64,000 nt of DNA, taken from positions 1 through 64,000 of the forward strand of contig JAHYJR010000003.1 in NCBI GenBank assembly GCA_019429005.1, read 5' to 3'. The stretch's first letter is position 1; each line of letters begins with the position of its first letter. Below the pieces are notes generated by a model, which saw nothing but the letters and a program-made list of their open reading frames with translations, ran no database searches and was not told the DNA's origin. The translations under genes and the position numbers were made by a program. This DNA is from Nanobdellati archaeon. Lineage in GTDB: Archaea; EX4484-52; GLR71. Positions 1 through 7,211 of the stretch are shown in pieces.

Positions 1-11
1 ACAATATAAGT

Positions 12-1031
12 ATGGAAAAAATAACAAATAATCCAAAAAACATTAGTGTCGGTAAATTAAGAGGCATCCAAAGAATCTCAAATAATTCGGATGTATTCAA
101 TATACTTGCAATAGACCATAGAAATTCACTTGAAACAATGATAAATCCAGATTCAAAAATAACTGAAGAGCAATACACAGAAGCAAAACTTGATATGGCC
201 TCAATTCTTGGAAATAGCTCAAGTGCAATATTACTTGACCCCTTATACGGTGCAGGGCAAGCAATATCACAAAATATTATAAATAAAAATATAGGACTTC
301 TTGTAGGTATAGAATCCTCAGGTTACGATATCGTGAAAATAAAAGATAAAAAAACAAACAAAAATATTGAAGCTAGAACATCATCAACACTTACAGATTG
401 GAATGTTGAAAAAATTAAAAGAATGGGTGCTGACGCAGTAAAACTGGTAATATATTATCGTCCAGACCTAGGAAAAATAACGACACAACAAGAACGTCTT
501 GTAAAAGCAGTATCTAAAGATTGTAAAAAACATGACATAGCATTTCTCTGTGAAATTGTCACATACCCAAAAGATGCAAATGAAAACAATGAGATTTACG
601 AATTAGAAAAACCAAATCTTATAATCAAAAGTGCAGAAAATATGAACAAATTTGATATAGATATACTTAAAGCCGAATTTCCTTGTGACCTTAAAACATT
701 TGGAGAAAAAAACGCTTACGAATACTGTAAAAAAATAACTGAAGCATCAAATGTGCCTTGGGTACTTTTAAGTAGAGGTGCCGACATTGAAACATACAAA
801 AAACAACTTGAAATCGCATGTAAAGGTGGTGCAAGTGGTTTTGCCTGCGGTCGTGCAATATGGCAAGATGCATACCTAAAACATAAAGGAACAGGACAAA
901 TCGCATATCTTAAAAAAGAAGCACTTAATAACCTTATGGAACTGAATGCAATCACAAACAAATACGCATTACCATGGTCTAAAAAACTAGGTACAACAGA
1001 AATTAATTCTATATGGTATAAGAAATATTGA
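12..1031 (+). CDS. Tagatose-bisphosphate aldolase-like (LacD family) class I aldolase
   Basis: This is a 339-aa TIM-barrel aldolase of the LacD/DeoC-like superfamily. Members cleave tagatose-1,6-bisphosphate, and some related enzymes also cleave fructose-1,6-bisphosphate, into DHAP and glyceraldehyde-3-phosphate through a Schiff-base lysine. Family hallmarks visible in the sequence are an N-terminal 'LAIDHR' (about residues 32-37), 'ILLDPLYGAG' (about 73-82), 'GADAVKLVIYY' (about 139-149, carrying a candidate catalytic or binding Lys), 'VPWVLLSRGAD', and a C-terminal 'GGASGFACGRAIWQDA' phosphate-binding segment. The length is normal for the family (about 325-340 aa). The ATG at 12 is the first one in the window, so the promoter is mostly outside. 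The gene converges on the next one with only two bases between the stops. Together with the ADP-PFK at 7.2 kb it suggests the aldolase step of a modified glycolysis. That substrate role is inferred. Confidence 0.85.
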   Translation: MEKITNNPKNISVGKLRGIQRISNNSDVFNILAIDHRNSLETMINPDSKITEEQYTEAKLDMASILGNSSSAILLDPLYGAGQAISQNIINKNIGLLVGIESSGYDIVKIKDKKTNKNIEARTSSTLTDWNVEKIKRMGADAVKLVIYYRPDLGKITTQQERLVKAVSKDCKKHDIAFLCEIVTYPKDANENNEIYELEKPNLIIKSAENMNKFDIDILKAEFPCDLKTFGEKNAYEYCKKITEASNVPWVLLSRGADIETYKKQLEIACKGGASGFACGRAIWQDAYLKHKGTGQIAYLKKEALNNLMELNAITNKYALPWSKKLGTTEINSIWYKKY

Positions 1032-1033
1032 TA

Positions 1034-1516
1034 TTAAACTAGATATCTCTTATAAAGAAATAAACATAAACCCAAAATCAAAGATATAGTACATACCAAA
1101 TAAATATTTGACATTGAAACAACCCCATAAAAAGGATTATATGACAATGGTGAAAATGGTTTGATATCTAAATATAATATAGAATCAAAAAAAATATGAA
1201 GATAAATTCCAAAAAACGATGCGAACCATACTTTTTTTGATGAAATAATATAATTTTCACTATTAACAAAATTAAAAAAACTATATTTTTTTAGCAAAAC
1301 AGACATTAAAAAAATCAAAAATACCGCAACAATAGAACCTCCTAAAAAGGAATGAAAAAAACCATGTAATGGATAATCTAAACCCATAACAAGAACCATA
1401 AATGGCTCAATATCAATAATAACACTTGCTATAAAAAACACAAAAATATCTAAATTTTTTAATAATATTAACCCAATCAATAACGCATAACCTATATGAA
1501 ATGGTGTAAAAGGCAT
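1034..1516 (-). CDS. Small polytopic membrane protein, archaeal DUF4184/hydrolase-like
   Basis: This 160-aa protein has about four hydrophobic segments. It begins 'MPFTPFHIGYALLIGL', followed by 'VIIDIEPFMVL' and 'YPLHGFFHSFLGG'. The spaced His and Asp residues in these motifs are typical of a widespread archaeal family of small integral membrane proteins, often labelled membrane-bound metal-dependent hydrolase. I recognise the pattern but no activity is proven for the family. The stop is two bases from the convergent aldolase stop. The start at 1516 faces the divergent HTH regulator gene at 1571, so the two share a 54-bp promoter region. The exact substrate is unknown. Confidence 0.7.
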   Translation of the reverse strand: MPFTPFHIGYALLIGLILLKNLDIFVFFIASVIIDIEPFMVLVMGLDYPLHGFFHSFLGGSIVAVFLIFLMSVLLKKYSFFNFVNSENYIISSKKVWFASFFGIYLHIFFDSILYLDIKPFSPLSYNPFYGVVSMSNIYLVCTISLILGLCLFLYKRYLV

Positions 1517-1540
1517 ATTCTTATTTTTGTGTTAAATAGA

Positions 1541-1548
1541 TATAAAAG
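1541..1548 (+). promoter_or_regulatory. TATA box for the HTH regulator gene
   Basis: The sequence TATAAAAG lies 30 nt before the ATG at 1571. That is the spacing expected for an archaeal promoter producing an essentially leaderless mRNA. No Shine-Dalgarno site is visible before this ATG. Confidence 0.55.
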
Positions 1549-1570
1549 GATAATATAATATATACTATTT

Positions 1571-1954
1571 ATGAAACCTTTCTGTGAAATAATCGTAACT
1601 AAAATATTTCCAACAGTTCGAGCATTAATAGCAAAAGAACTTATGGATGAACTTAATCATACACAGAACGAAACTGCTGCAAAGATGAATATAACACAAC
1701 CTGCAATAAGTCAATATAAAAGAGAATTACGAGGATCAAAAGCAGAGATTATTCAAAAAAATGAAGTCGTTTTTAACATGATAAAAAATCAAGCAAAAAT
1801 ACTATCAACTACAAAACCTTCTGAAAACCGACATATACTTTGTACAATTTGTAAAGCCATACGAGATGAAAAATTACTTTGTAAAATGCATAAAGAAGCT
1901 ATGCCTTCAATGAATAATTGCACATTATGTATTGATAACTCACTTTGCAAATAA
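1571..1954 (+). CDS. Archaeal HTH transcriptional regulator (COG2522-like)
   Basis: This 127-aa DNA-binding protein is predicted to be a cytoplasmic transcription factor. The N-terminus ('MKPFCEIIVTKIFPTVRALIAKEL') leads into a helix-turn-helix at about residues 35-55 ('ETAAKMNITQPAISQYKR', a Xre/Sigma-like HTH). The C-terminal third contains CxxC and further cysteines ('CTICKAIRDEKLLCKMHK', then 'CTLCIDNSLC') that may bind a metal. This layout matches a small archaeal regulator family that begins with a conserved 'PCE' segment and ends in a Cys cluster. The ATG is 23 nt downstream of a TATA box, consistent with leaderless translation. Its targets are unknown. It is divergently arranged with the membrane-protein gene at 1034-1516. 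Confidence 0.82.
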   Translation: MKPFCEIIVTKIFPTVRALIAKELMDELNHTQNETAAKMNITQPAISQYKRELRGSKAEIIQKNEVVFNMIKNQAKILSTTKPSENRHILCTICKAIRDEKLLCKMHKEAMPSMNNCTLCIDNSLCK

Positions 1955-2085
1955 AAGAACAGATTTATATTTCTAAACAGGTAAAACTTATAAAAACAGT
2001 ATAACAAATATATATAAATAGTATATACTAAAAATAAATAATTAAAAGTTAGATTTCTTAAAAACGAAAAAAGGTGTTATTAAAC

Positions 2086-3888
2086 GTGGCTGAAGCTAAG
2101 AAAAAAATAATAAAGGCAGTAAACACAAAAAAGGTAGTAAACCCCGCTAAAACAACAAAACCTATAAAAAAAAGTGTTCCTGTTAAAAAAAATAGTGCTA
2201 CTATCAAAAAGAGCACACACCAGGTAAAACCTGTTGTAAAAAAAGATGAAACAAGACATAAAACAAAATCAGTTTCAAAAAAAACTGAAACTAAAATGAA
2301 CATACCTCTTGTAGCAATTGGAGCAATCCTCTTAATTGGAGCACTCATTCTTACATTAAATGGAACTTCTTTAGACAATACAACAGATTCAACTACAGAT
2401 TATACTGGAGATGTTGCAACAATTGACCTTTACATCATGAGTCAATGTCCATATGGTACACAAGCTGAAGATTCAATTCTTCCATTAAAAAAAACATTTG
2501 GAGATGCACTTGATATAAATCTGGAATATATATCAACAGATCTTGGTGATGGCACATTTAGAAGCCTTCATGGACAACCAGAAACTGATGAAAATATAGT
2601 ACAACTTTGTATAATTGAGAATAATCCAGACAAAGCATTTGATTTCATACTTTGTAGAAACAAAAACATAAGAAATGCTAATTGGAAAACTTGTGCAGAA
2701 GCAAATGGAATTGAAACAAGCCAAATTCAGACATGTTTTGATGGTGAAGAAGGAAAAGATTTATTACGAGTATCATTAGCAAAAGCAGAAGCAATAGGTG
2801 CTGGAGCATCACCAACAATAGTCATTGATGGTTCAAGATACTCTGGAGGAAGAGATGCTGCAACTTTAACAAGAACAATATGTGGTATAATACCTGAACA
2901 TGATGTTTGTGTAAAAGTACCAAAACCAGTTGAGATTCAATTTACAGTAATTGGTGATAAAAGATGTACAGAACCATCTTGTGATACATCACAAGTAATT
3001 GACGTAACAAAACAGCTTTTTGCAGGTGCTAAAGTAACTAAAATTGATTACAATTCAGATGAAGGTAAAAAACTTTACGACACACTCGGACTAACATACC
3101 TACCAGCATATATATTTGACAGTGCAGTTGAAAACGGTGAATCTTTCGAACAAATAAAAACAGCATTAGTACAAGTCGGTAATTTATGGTACATTGTACC
3201 AGAAGCAACAATGTCTGTATTTGATCCTAAAGCAGAAATCTGTGATAATGGTCAAGATGATAACGGAAACGGAATCATAGATTGTGAAGATTCTGATTGT
3301 GCTGGAAAACTTGAATGCAGAGAAGAAGTAAGTGCAACTGTAGATTTATTTGTAATGAGCCAATGCCCATACGGTGTATTAGCTGAACAAAACATGAAAG
3401 CAGTTCTTGATTCATTCGGTGATGAAATAACATATAACATAAACTTTATCGCATCAGAAAGTAATGGCGTATTCAGTAGTTTACATGGCCAAGCTGAAGT
3501 TGATGAAGATATGAGACAGGTTTGTATTGCGAAAAATAATCCAAACGAATTTGTTGATTATGTACTTTGTATAGCTGCTAACTATCGGAATGCAGGAAGC
3601 ATTTGGGAATCCTGTGCTACAAGTAACGGAATCGATACAAGTGTTATAAACACATGTTTTGCAGATGAAGGCACAAAACTTCTTAAAGACAATATACAAA
3701 TGGGAAATCAGCTTAACATAGGAAGTTCACCAACATTTATGATAAATAACAGATACATGTTCGGCGGTGCACAGCCAGCAGATTACATACAAGCACAGAT
3801 CTGCACTAAAAACCCTGACCTTACAGGTTGTTCTGATATAATCGTAAGTACGGATGTCTCTCAAGCAACAGCAACTGGTGGATGTTAG
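2086..3888 (+). CDS. Membrane-anchored triple thioredoxin-fold protein (DsbA/GILT-like)
   Basis: This protein of about 600 aa has a very Lys-rich cytoplasmic N-terminus (about residues 1-70), one transmembrane helix ('IPLVAIGAILLIGALILTL', about 73-92) and a large exterior part. Two DsbA/GILT-like domains each start with 'MSQCPYG' (about residues 118 and 418) and carry a conserved set of later cysteines and a cis-Pro-like 'ASPTIVI'/'SSPTFMI'. Between them lies a third thioredoxin-like segment with a 'CTEPSC' pair, followed by an Asp/Asn/Cys motif (starting 'CDNGQDDNGNG', ending 'DCEDSDC') of the same kind as in the giant protein. The active site is CPYG, so the usual resolving Cys of CxxC is absent. 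An in-frame GTG at 2074 sits inside an AGGTG Shine-Dalgarno (2072-2076). I therefore choose the GTG at 2086, nine bases downstream. Role: extracytoplasmic thiol chemistry, perhaps disulfide isomerisation (inferred). Confidence 0.8.
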   Translation: MAEAKKKIIKAVNTKKVVNPAKTTKPIKKSVPVKKNSATIKKSTHQVKPVVKKDETRHKTKSVSKKTETKMNIPLVAIGAILLIGALILTLNGTSLDNTTDSTTDYTGDVATIDLYIMSQCPYGTQAEDSILPLKKTFGDALDINLEYISTDLGDGTFRSLHGQPETDENIVQLCIIENNPDKAFDFILCRNKNIRNANWKTCAEANGIETSQIQTCFDGEEGKDLLRVSLAKAEAIGAGASPTIVIDGSRYSGGRDAATLTRTICGIIPEHDVCVKVPKPVEIQFTVIGDKRCTEPSCDTSQVIDVTKQLFAGAKVTKIDYNSDEGKKLYDTLGLTYLPAYIFDSAVENGESFEQIKTALVQVGNLWYIVPEATMSVFDPKAEICDNGQDDNGNGIIDCEDSDCAGKLECREEVSATVDLFVMSQCPYGVLAEQNMKAVLDSFGDEITYNINFIASESNGVFSSLHGQAEVDEDMRQVCIAKNNPNEFVDYVLCIAANYRNAGSIWESCATSNGIDTSVINTCFADEGTKLLKDNIQMGNQLNIGSSPTFMINNRYMFGGAQPADYIQAQICTKNPDLTGCSDIIVSTDVSQATATGGC

Positions 3889-3921
3889 TTTAACTAACAT
3901 TTACACCTTTTTTCTTTTTTT
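3882..3921 (+). terminator. Terminator of the thioredoxin-fold gene
   Basis: A near-perfect palindrome (ATGTTAG, loop TTTAA, CTAACAT) overlaps the stop codon of the upstream gene. It is followed within a few bases by a T-rich run (CCTTTTTTCTTTTTTT). This is an intrinsic-type terminator consistent with archaeal oligo-U termination. Confidence 0.6.
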
Positions 3922-3995
3922 AAAATATTAATTAAATTATTTATTTTAATGTTTTTTTTGATAACCTTTATAATAAATAAAAACAAAAATATATC

Positions 3996-4205
3996 ATGCA
4001 TAAATGCCAATTTTGTGGAAGATTTCTTTTAACAAGTTATAACCAACATCTTGCTATAACCCATGAAAAAGAATGGAACAAAATCAAGAAAGAATGGGTT
4101 AAACTCTATAATGATGGCCTATCTATCAAAAACATAGCAACAGACTACCATACAAACGTAAACACAGTCAACAAAGCAATCAAAGATTTCGGTAAGTTGT
4201 ATTGA
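3996..4205 (+). CDS. Zinc-finger plus HTH miniprotein
   Basis: This 69-aa protein has an N-terminal C2H2-type zinc finger: Cys4 and Cys7 ('CQFCGRFL') pair with two downstream histidines ('HLAITHEKEW'). It continues into a helix-turn-helix-like segment ('GLSIKNIATDYHTNVNTVNKAIKDFG') resembling the DNA-recognition helices of Xre or resolvase HTHs. It is probably a small DNA-binding regulator. A TATA-like box (TTTATAAT, 3967-3974) lies about 29 nt before the ATG, suggesting a leaderless transcript. The next 120 bp before the convergent dus gene hold only AT-rich sequence with no further gene. The target is unknown. Confidence 0.7.
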   Translation: MHKCQFCGRFLLTSYNQHLAITHEKEWNKIKKEWVKLYNDGLSIKNIATDYHTNVNTVNKAIKDFGKLY

Positions 4206-4325
4206 GGTTTGATAATTCTTTAAGTACCTTTTAAAATAAAAGATTAAGTTAAAAATGAATATCTCTTAATTAATAAAATTCCAGAAAATTAATAAATATG
4301 ATTTTTATATAATCCTCACAAAACC

Positions 4326-5285
4326 CTAATCCTCACAAAACTCATTAATAACTTCATCAATATCTTCTTTAGATTTACACCTAGCCATTACAACCCTTGC
4401 ATCACGCCCACCTTTAACATGTTTAGTAAACCAACAAGCATTAATCCTATAATCTTTTAAATCGGGTTTATATGTTAAGTATTGTTCCATAAGACTACAT
4501 AAAGTTTTATACGCTTCAAATTTTTCATTTAACGTGGGCTCAGATAAAATTTCGCCAGTCTTAAAATAATGTTCGCATTGCTGAAATATGAACGGATTTC
4601 CAATAGCTTTTCGTCCAATCATTACAAGATCACATCCCGTTATATCAATCATACGTTTTGCATCAGAAGAAGAAAAAACATCACCATTACCAATAACTGG
4701 AATACTTACAGCATCCTTGACTTTTTTTATCATATCCCAATCTGCCACACCCATATATTTTTGTTTCATAGTTCTAGCATGTACAGTTATAGCAGAAGCA
4801 CCAGCTTGTTCTATAATTTTCGCAATTTTAACAGTATCCTTATTAGAATTAATTCCCATCCGTATCTTTGCTGTAACAGGACAAGATACAGTTGAAGATA
4901 CACTAGAGATTATATCAGCTACAAGCTTTTCATCTTTAAGTATCATAGCACCAGCATTACTTCTTGATAGTTTAAGTGACGGACAACCCATATTAATATC
5001 AATTATGTCCGCTTTCATCTCTTCCATCTTATAAGCACAATTTGCAAGTTTATATGGATCAGATCCAAATATCTGTGAAACAACCGGTTTTTCTTCAACC
5101 GTAGTATTAAATCCATGTTTTTGATCATAATACACATAAGACCCAGCATCAGCACTAATCATCTCAGTAAATACTAACGCAGCACCATACCTCTTACATA
5201 AGATGCGGAACGGTAGCGTTGTAACAGAGCACATAGGTGCAAGCACAGTCTTACCATCTATACGCACACCCCCAATCTTCATCAT
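4326..5285 (-). CDS. dus: tRNA-dihydrouridine synthase
   Basis: This 319-aa FMN-dependent Dus enzyme reduces uridine in the tRNA D-loop. Family motifs appear in order: 'LAPMCSVTTLPFRILCKRYGA' (N-terminal flavin site), 'TEMISADA', 'QIFGSDP', 'DINMGCPSLKL' (contains the catalytic Cys that protonates the substrate), 'PVTAKIRMG', 'ITVHARTMKQKYMG', and 'IPVIGNGDV' (FMN phosphate binding), plus the typical C-terminal helical tRNA-recognition region with 'KHVKGG'. The length is complete for the family. Two adjacent ATGs (5285 and 5282) are both possible starts and no Shine-Dalgarno is evident. The 204-bp upstream gap ends at a tRNA-Ser on the same strand. Confidence 0.93.
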   Translation of the reverse strand: MMKIGGVRIDGKTVLAPMCSVTTLPFRILCKRYGAALVFTEMISADAGSYVYYDQKHGFNTTVEEKPVVSQIFGSDPYKLANCAYKMEEMKADIIDINMGCPSLKLSRSNAGAMILKDEKLVADIISSVSSTVSCPVTAKIRMGINSNKDTVKIAKIIEQAGASAITVHARTMKQKYMGVADWDMIKKVKDAVSIPVIGNGDVFSSSDAKRMIDITGCDLVMIGRKAIGNPFIFQQCEHYFKTGEILSEPTLNEKFEAYKTLCSLMEQYLTYKPDLKDYRINACWFTKHVKGGRDARVVMARCKSKEDIDEVINEFCED

Positions 5286-5423
5286 AAGTAATGGTTGTAT
5301 AGAAAATGTTTTAAATGATTATTGTATAAAATCAATAATATTTAATATTAAAAAAAACATTTCGTATAAATTGATTATTGGTACTTAATCTAAAATTAGG
5401 ATAAACATTTTAATATAAACCCT

Positions 5424-5462
5424 ATATACTAATTCTTAACATTTTAGTATGAATTAGTATAT
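5424..5462. repeat. 12-bp perfect inverted repeat between tRNA-Ser and dus
   Basis: The arms at 5424-5435 (atatactaattc) and 5451-5462 (gaattagtatat) are perfect reverse complements around a 15-nt spacer. The repeat lies 27 bp past the 3' end of tRNA-Ser and about 140 bp upstream of the dus start. It could be a terminator hairpin or an operator. The remaining sequence between 5286 and 5489 is AT-rich with no gene. Confidence 0.5.
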
Positions 5463-5471
5463 GAACAAATT

Positions 5472-5489
5472 TAACTTAAAAATAAAAAA
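5472..5489 (-). terminator. Oligo-T terminator of tRNA-Ser
   Basis: On the minus strand the tRNA 3' end is followed immediately by TTTTTTATTTTTAAG. This T-run without a hairpin is typical of archaeal tRNA termination. Confidence 0.6.
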
Positions 5490-5572
5490 CGCCGAAGGCA
5501 GGATTTGAACCTGCGTGTCCAAGGGACAGATGCTTTCGAAGCACCCGCTCTACCGAGCTAAGCGACTTCGGC
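5490..5572 (-). tRNA. tRNA-Ser (anticodon CGA)
   Basis: The cloverleaf can be folded by hand. The acceptor stem GCCGAAG pairs with CUUCGGC. The D-stem GCUU pairs with GAGC, allowing one G-U. The anticodon stem GGUGC pairs with GCAUC around the loop UUCGAAA, giving anticodon CGA (plus-strand 5536-5538). A long variable arm (UGUCC, CUU, GGACA) marks it as a type II tRNA. The T-arm is GCAGG-UUCAAAU-CCUGC and the discriminator base is G. CGA with a long variable arm identifies serine (codon UCG). CCA is not encoded and no intron is seen. Confidence 0.96.
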
Positions 5573-5593
5573 ATAAAAACAATTTTAAGAGTA

Positions 5594-5770
5594 TCATAAT
5601 TTCTTTATCAGTTCAAGACATCTTACATGACGCTTAGCTAATTCCTCTTTAGATAAAGAAAGAACACACGTATTTGAAATAAAACTAATCTTTTCTACAT
5701 CCGACAAATCTCCATTAAGAATATAATCTGAAGACGTATCCCCACCAGCTTCTTTATATTGATTATCCAT
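5594..5770 (-). CDS. Hypothetical 58-aa protein
   Basis: This small ORF lies 40 bp downstream of the Lon-like protease and just upstream of tRNA-Ser. I choose the ATG at 5770 because GTGAT, a Shine-Dalgarno match, lies about five bases before it. The longer in-frame ORF reaching 5881 overlaps the protease and its N-terminus looks like a frame shadow. The protein begins 'MDNQYKEAGGDTSSDY', is acidic early, and ends in a basic amphipathic helix ('EELAKRHVRCLELIKKL'). I do not recognise a family. It is possibly co-transcribed with the protease. Confidence 0.45.
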   Translation of the reverse strand: MDNQYKEAGGDTSSDYILNGDLSDVEKISFISNTCVLSLSKEELAKRHVRCLELIKKL

Positions 5771-5810
5771 ATTAATCACATGTTTTTTTAATAAAAACAA
5801 TTTTATAAAA

Positions 5811-6578
5811 CTATCTTGTAAACTCCCTAACAACATCTTCCATAGTATACACTTCAACAATGTCCATACCAACAGAATCAATTAATCGCACAGGAACATA
5901 CTCAACATTACAATAATCTGTAAAGATACCATAATCCGCACAAAACTCAACTTCCTCATATTTCACAGATTCACCAACAGGTACAAGAAACTTAACCGCA
6001 CCAGATGCTTTAGATGCAATCGCTTTTGCTTCAACCCTCCCCGCAGGACCGACAGTCATATCATGATTGATTGTCCCCGTAATCATAACATCATCACGAA
6101 GTGTCTTATTTTCAAGAGCAAAAATTGTAGCAACAGTCAATGCAGCCCCAGCTGAAGGACCTTGTAAAATAGATGCATCTGCAACAATATCATACATAAC
6201 ATCAAGAGCTGACATGTTATAACCCGTATATTTTGACGCAACATATGCCGCAGTCCTTGCAGATTCTTGAGTATCTGAATGAGACAATATATTATCAATA
6301 GCAACAAGAACTTTCCCAGACCCCGGCACAACAGAAACTGTCAAATACGCAGTAACACCAGTATCATTCTCATTAATTGCAGGTAACAAAATCATAGCAC
6401 GCCTATCACCAGATAATATTTTAACCCCTGTATATGCTTGAGTATTAACTATATCAATATATTTAGGAACCTCTACAATCTTAACATTAGGAGGAACAAA
6501 TTCTAATGCAAAAAATATCCCTGCAAAAAATCCAAATATAACAAAAAATGCAAAAATCTGATTATTACTAAATTTCAT
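5811..6578 (-). CDS. Membrane-anchored Lon-like S16 serine protease without ATPase domain
   Basis: This 255-aa protein has one N-terminal hydrophobic helix (about residues 8-28) followed by a stand-alone Lon proteolytic domain (peptidase family S16). The Ser-Lys dyad is visible: Ser in 'LQGPSAGAALTVA' (about 140-152) and Lys in 'GRVEAKAIASKASGA' (about 181-195). 'TGTINHDMTVGPAGRVEAK' is the conserved segment leading to the Lys. There is no AAA+ module, unlike the archaeal LonB of about 630 aa. The helix suggests membrane anchoring, with the protease probably outside or at the membrane (inferred). Substrates are unknown. A role in quality control of surface proteins is possible but not shown. 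Confidence 0.85.
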   Translation of the reverse strand: MKFSNNQIFAFFVIFGFFAGIFFALEFVPPNVKIVEVPKYIDIVNTQAYTGVKILSGDRRAMILLPAINENDTGVTAYLTVSVVPGSGKVLVAIDNILSHSDTQESARTAAYVASKYTGYNMSALDVMYDIVADASILQGPSAGAALTVATIFALENKTLRDDVMITGTINHDMTVGPAGRVEAKAIASKASGAVKFLVPVGESVKYEEVEFCADYGIFTDYCNVEYVPVRLIDSVGMDIVEVYTMEDVVREFTR

Positions 6579-6631
6579 AAAACCACTTAAACAAATTGGT
6601 CTATGTAATTATTTAAATATATTAAAAAATC

Positions 6632-6832
6632 TCAAATTTTACGTGTCGAAACACCAATATGATCAAAATTAAAATCAAGTATATCGGCAGAAGACGCTTT
6701 CAACACAGATTTAACAGAATCAGTACATACATCCTCACATAAAAATAAAAGACAACCCACACCGCTAGTACCACACACTTTTGAACACAAAGAACCTTCA
6801 GACTTAGCTAGACTAATATAACTCAAAATCAT
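6632..6832 (-). pseudogene. C-terminal remnant of a GHMP-family sugar/mevalonate kinase
   Basis: This ORF is only 66 aa but resembles the last part of GHMP kinases: 'SKVCGTSGVGCLLFLCED' matches the glycine-rich motif 3 (usually GAKxxGAGGGGxxL), followed by 'ADILDFNFDHIGVST', like the final strand of heptose/galacto-kinase relatives. The ATP-binding and substrate motifs are missing. In-frame stops and the SRP RNA gene lie directly upstream. The motif-3 glycines are partly replaced by Ser and Val, consistent with decay. It is most likely the tail of a lost gene. It could still be translated as a short protein. Confidence 0.55.
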
Positions 6833-6854
6833 ATAATATAACTAAAAAAGATAA

Positions 6855-7130
6855 AAATGGCAAGACATGCCAAAAGATTGAAACAGCATGAAAGGCTTAA
6901 TATAACCTCAACATCCACCCCGTATCCTGGAAGCACCGACATCAGACCTTAGGACTGCACCCGTCAGGGCCTCGCCCGGTTCAGCATGATACCGACCATC
7001 CAGGGCAGGATTTCAAAGTAAGAAGAGATACCAGTAACTCCCACACTAATCCCGCTCTAATGACTTCACCCCATTATAGACGATTTATGGTTACAAGTGT
7101 CACCTAAACACCCAGTATAGTCTTGCCAAA
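6855..7130 (-). ncRNA. Signal recognition particle (7S) RNA
   Basis: On the minus strand the ends pair perfectly: GGCAAGAC (7127 to 7120) with GTCTTGCC (6866 to 6859), giving the archaeal helix 1. Near the 5' end is the Alu-domain signature CTTGTAACC (plus-strand 7089-7097), with its adjoining hairpin arms. The S domain contains TGAACCGGG (6975-6983), then GCCC-TGAC-GGGT (6959-6970) and GTGCAGTCC (6952-6960), matching the SRP54-binding helix 8 with its conserved asymmetric loop and tetraloop. The length of about 275 nt fits archaeal SRP RNA (about 300 nt). A TTTTAAA box lies about 25 nt upstream and a T-run (ATTTTTATCTTTTTTAG) follows. This accounts for the otherwise gene-free 6833-7211 stretch. 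Confidence 0.85.
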
Positions 7131-7181
7131 CATAATTTAGATGCTAAACTTTAAAACTTATTAGATACACAAAAAATAAAC

Positions 7182-7189
7182 TATATAAA
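7182..7189 (+). promoter_or_regulatory. TATA box for the ADP-dependent phosphofructokinase gene
   Basis: TATATAAA lies 30 nt upstream of the ATG at 7212. This spacing implies a leaderless transcript. The gene is divergent from the SRP RNA gene. Confidence 0.55.
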
Positions 7190-7211
7190 CAAGACAAAAT
7201 TAATAATTACT

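Noticed and set aside
2058-2378. Minus-strand 106-aa hydrophobic ORF
   Set aside because: It is the antisense of the Lys-rich N-terminus of the thioredoxin-fold protein. Poly-Lys codons read as Phe on the other strand.
5490-5572. tRNA-Ser as an integration (att) site
   Set aside because: No direct repeat of the tRNA 3' end and no integrase or mobile genes are seen nearby.
5594-5881. 95-aa version of the small ORF starting at 5881
   Set aside because: It overlaps the protease coding region by 71 bases, and its first 37 residues look like an out-of-frame translation. The ATG at 5770 has a better ribosome-binding site.
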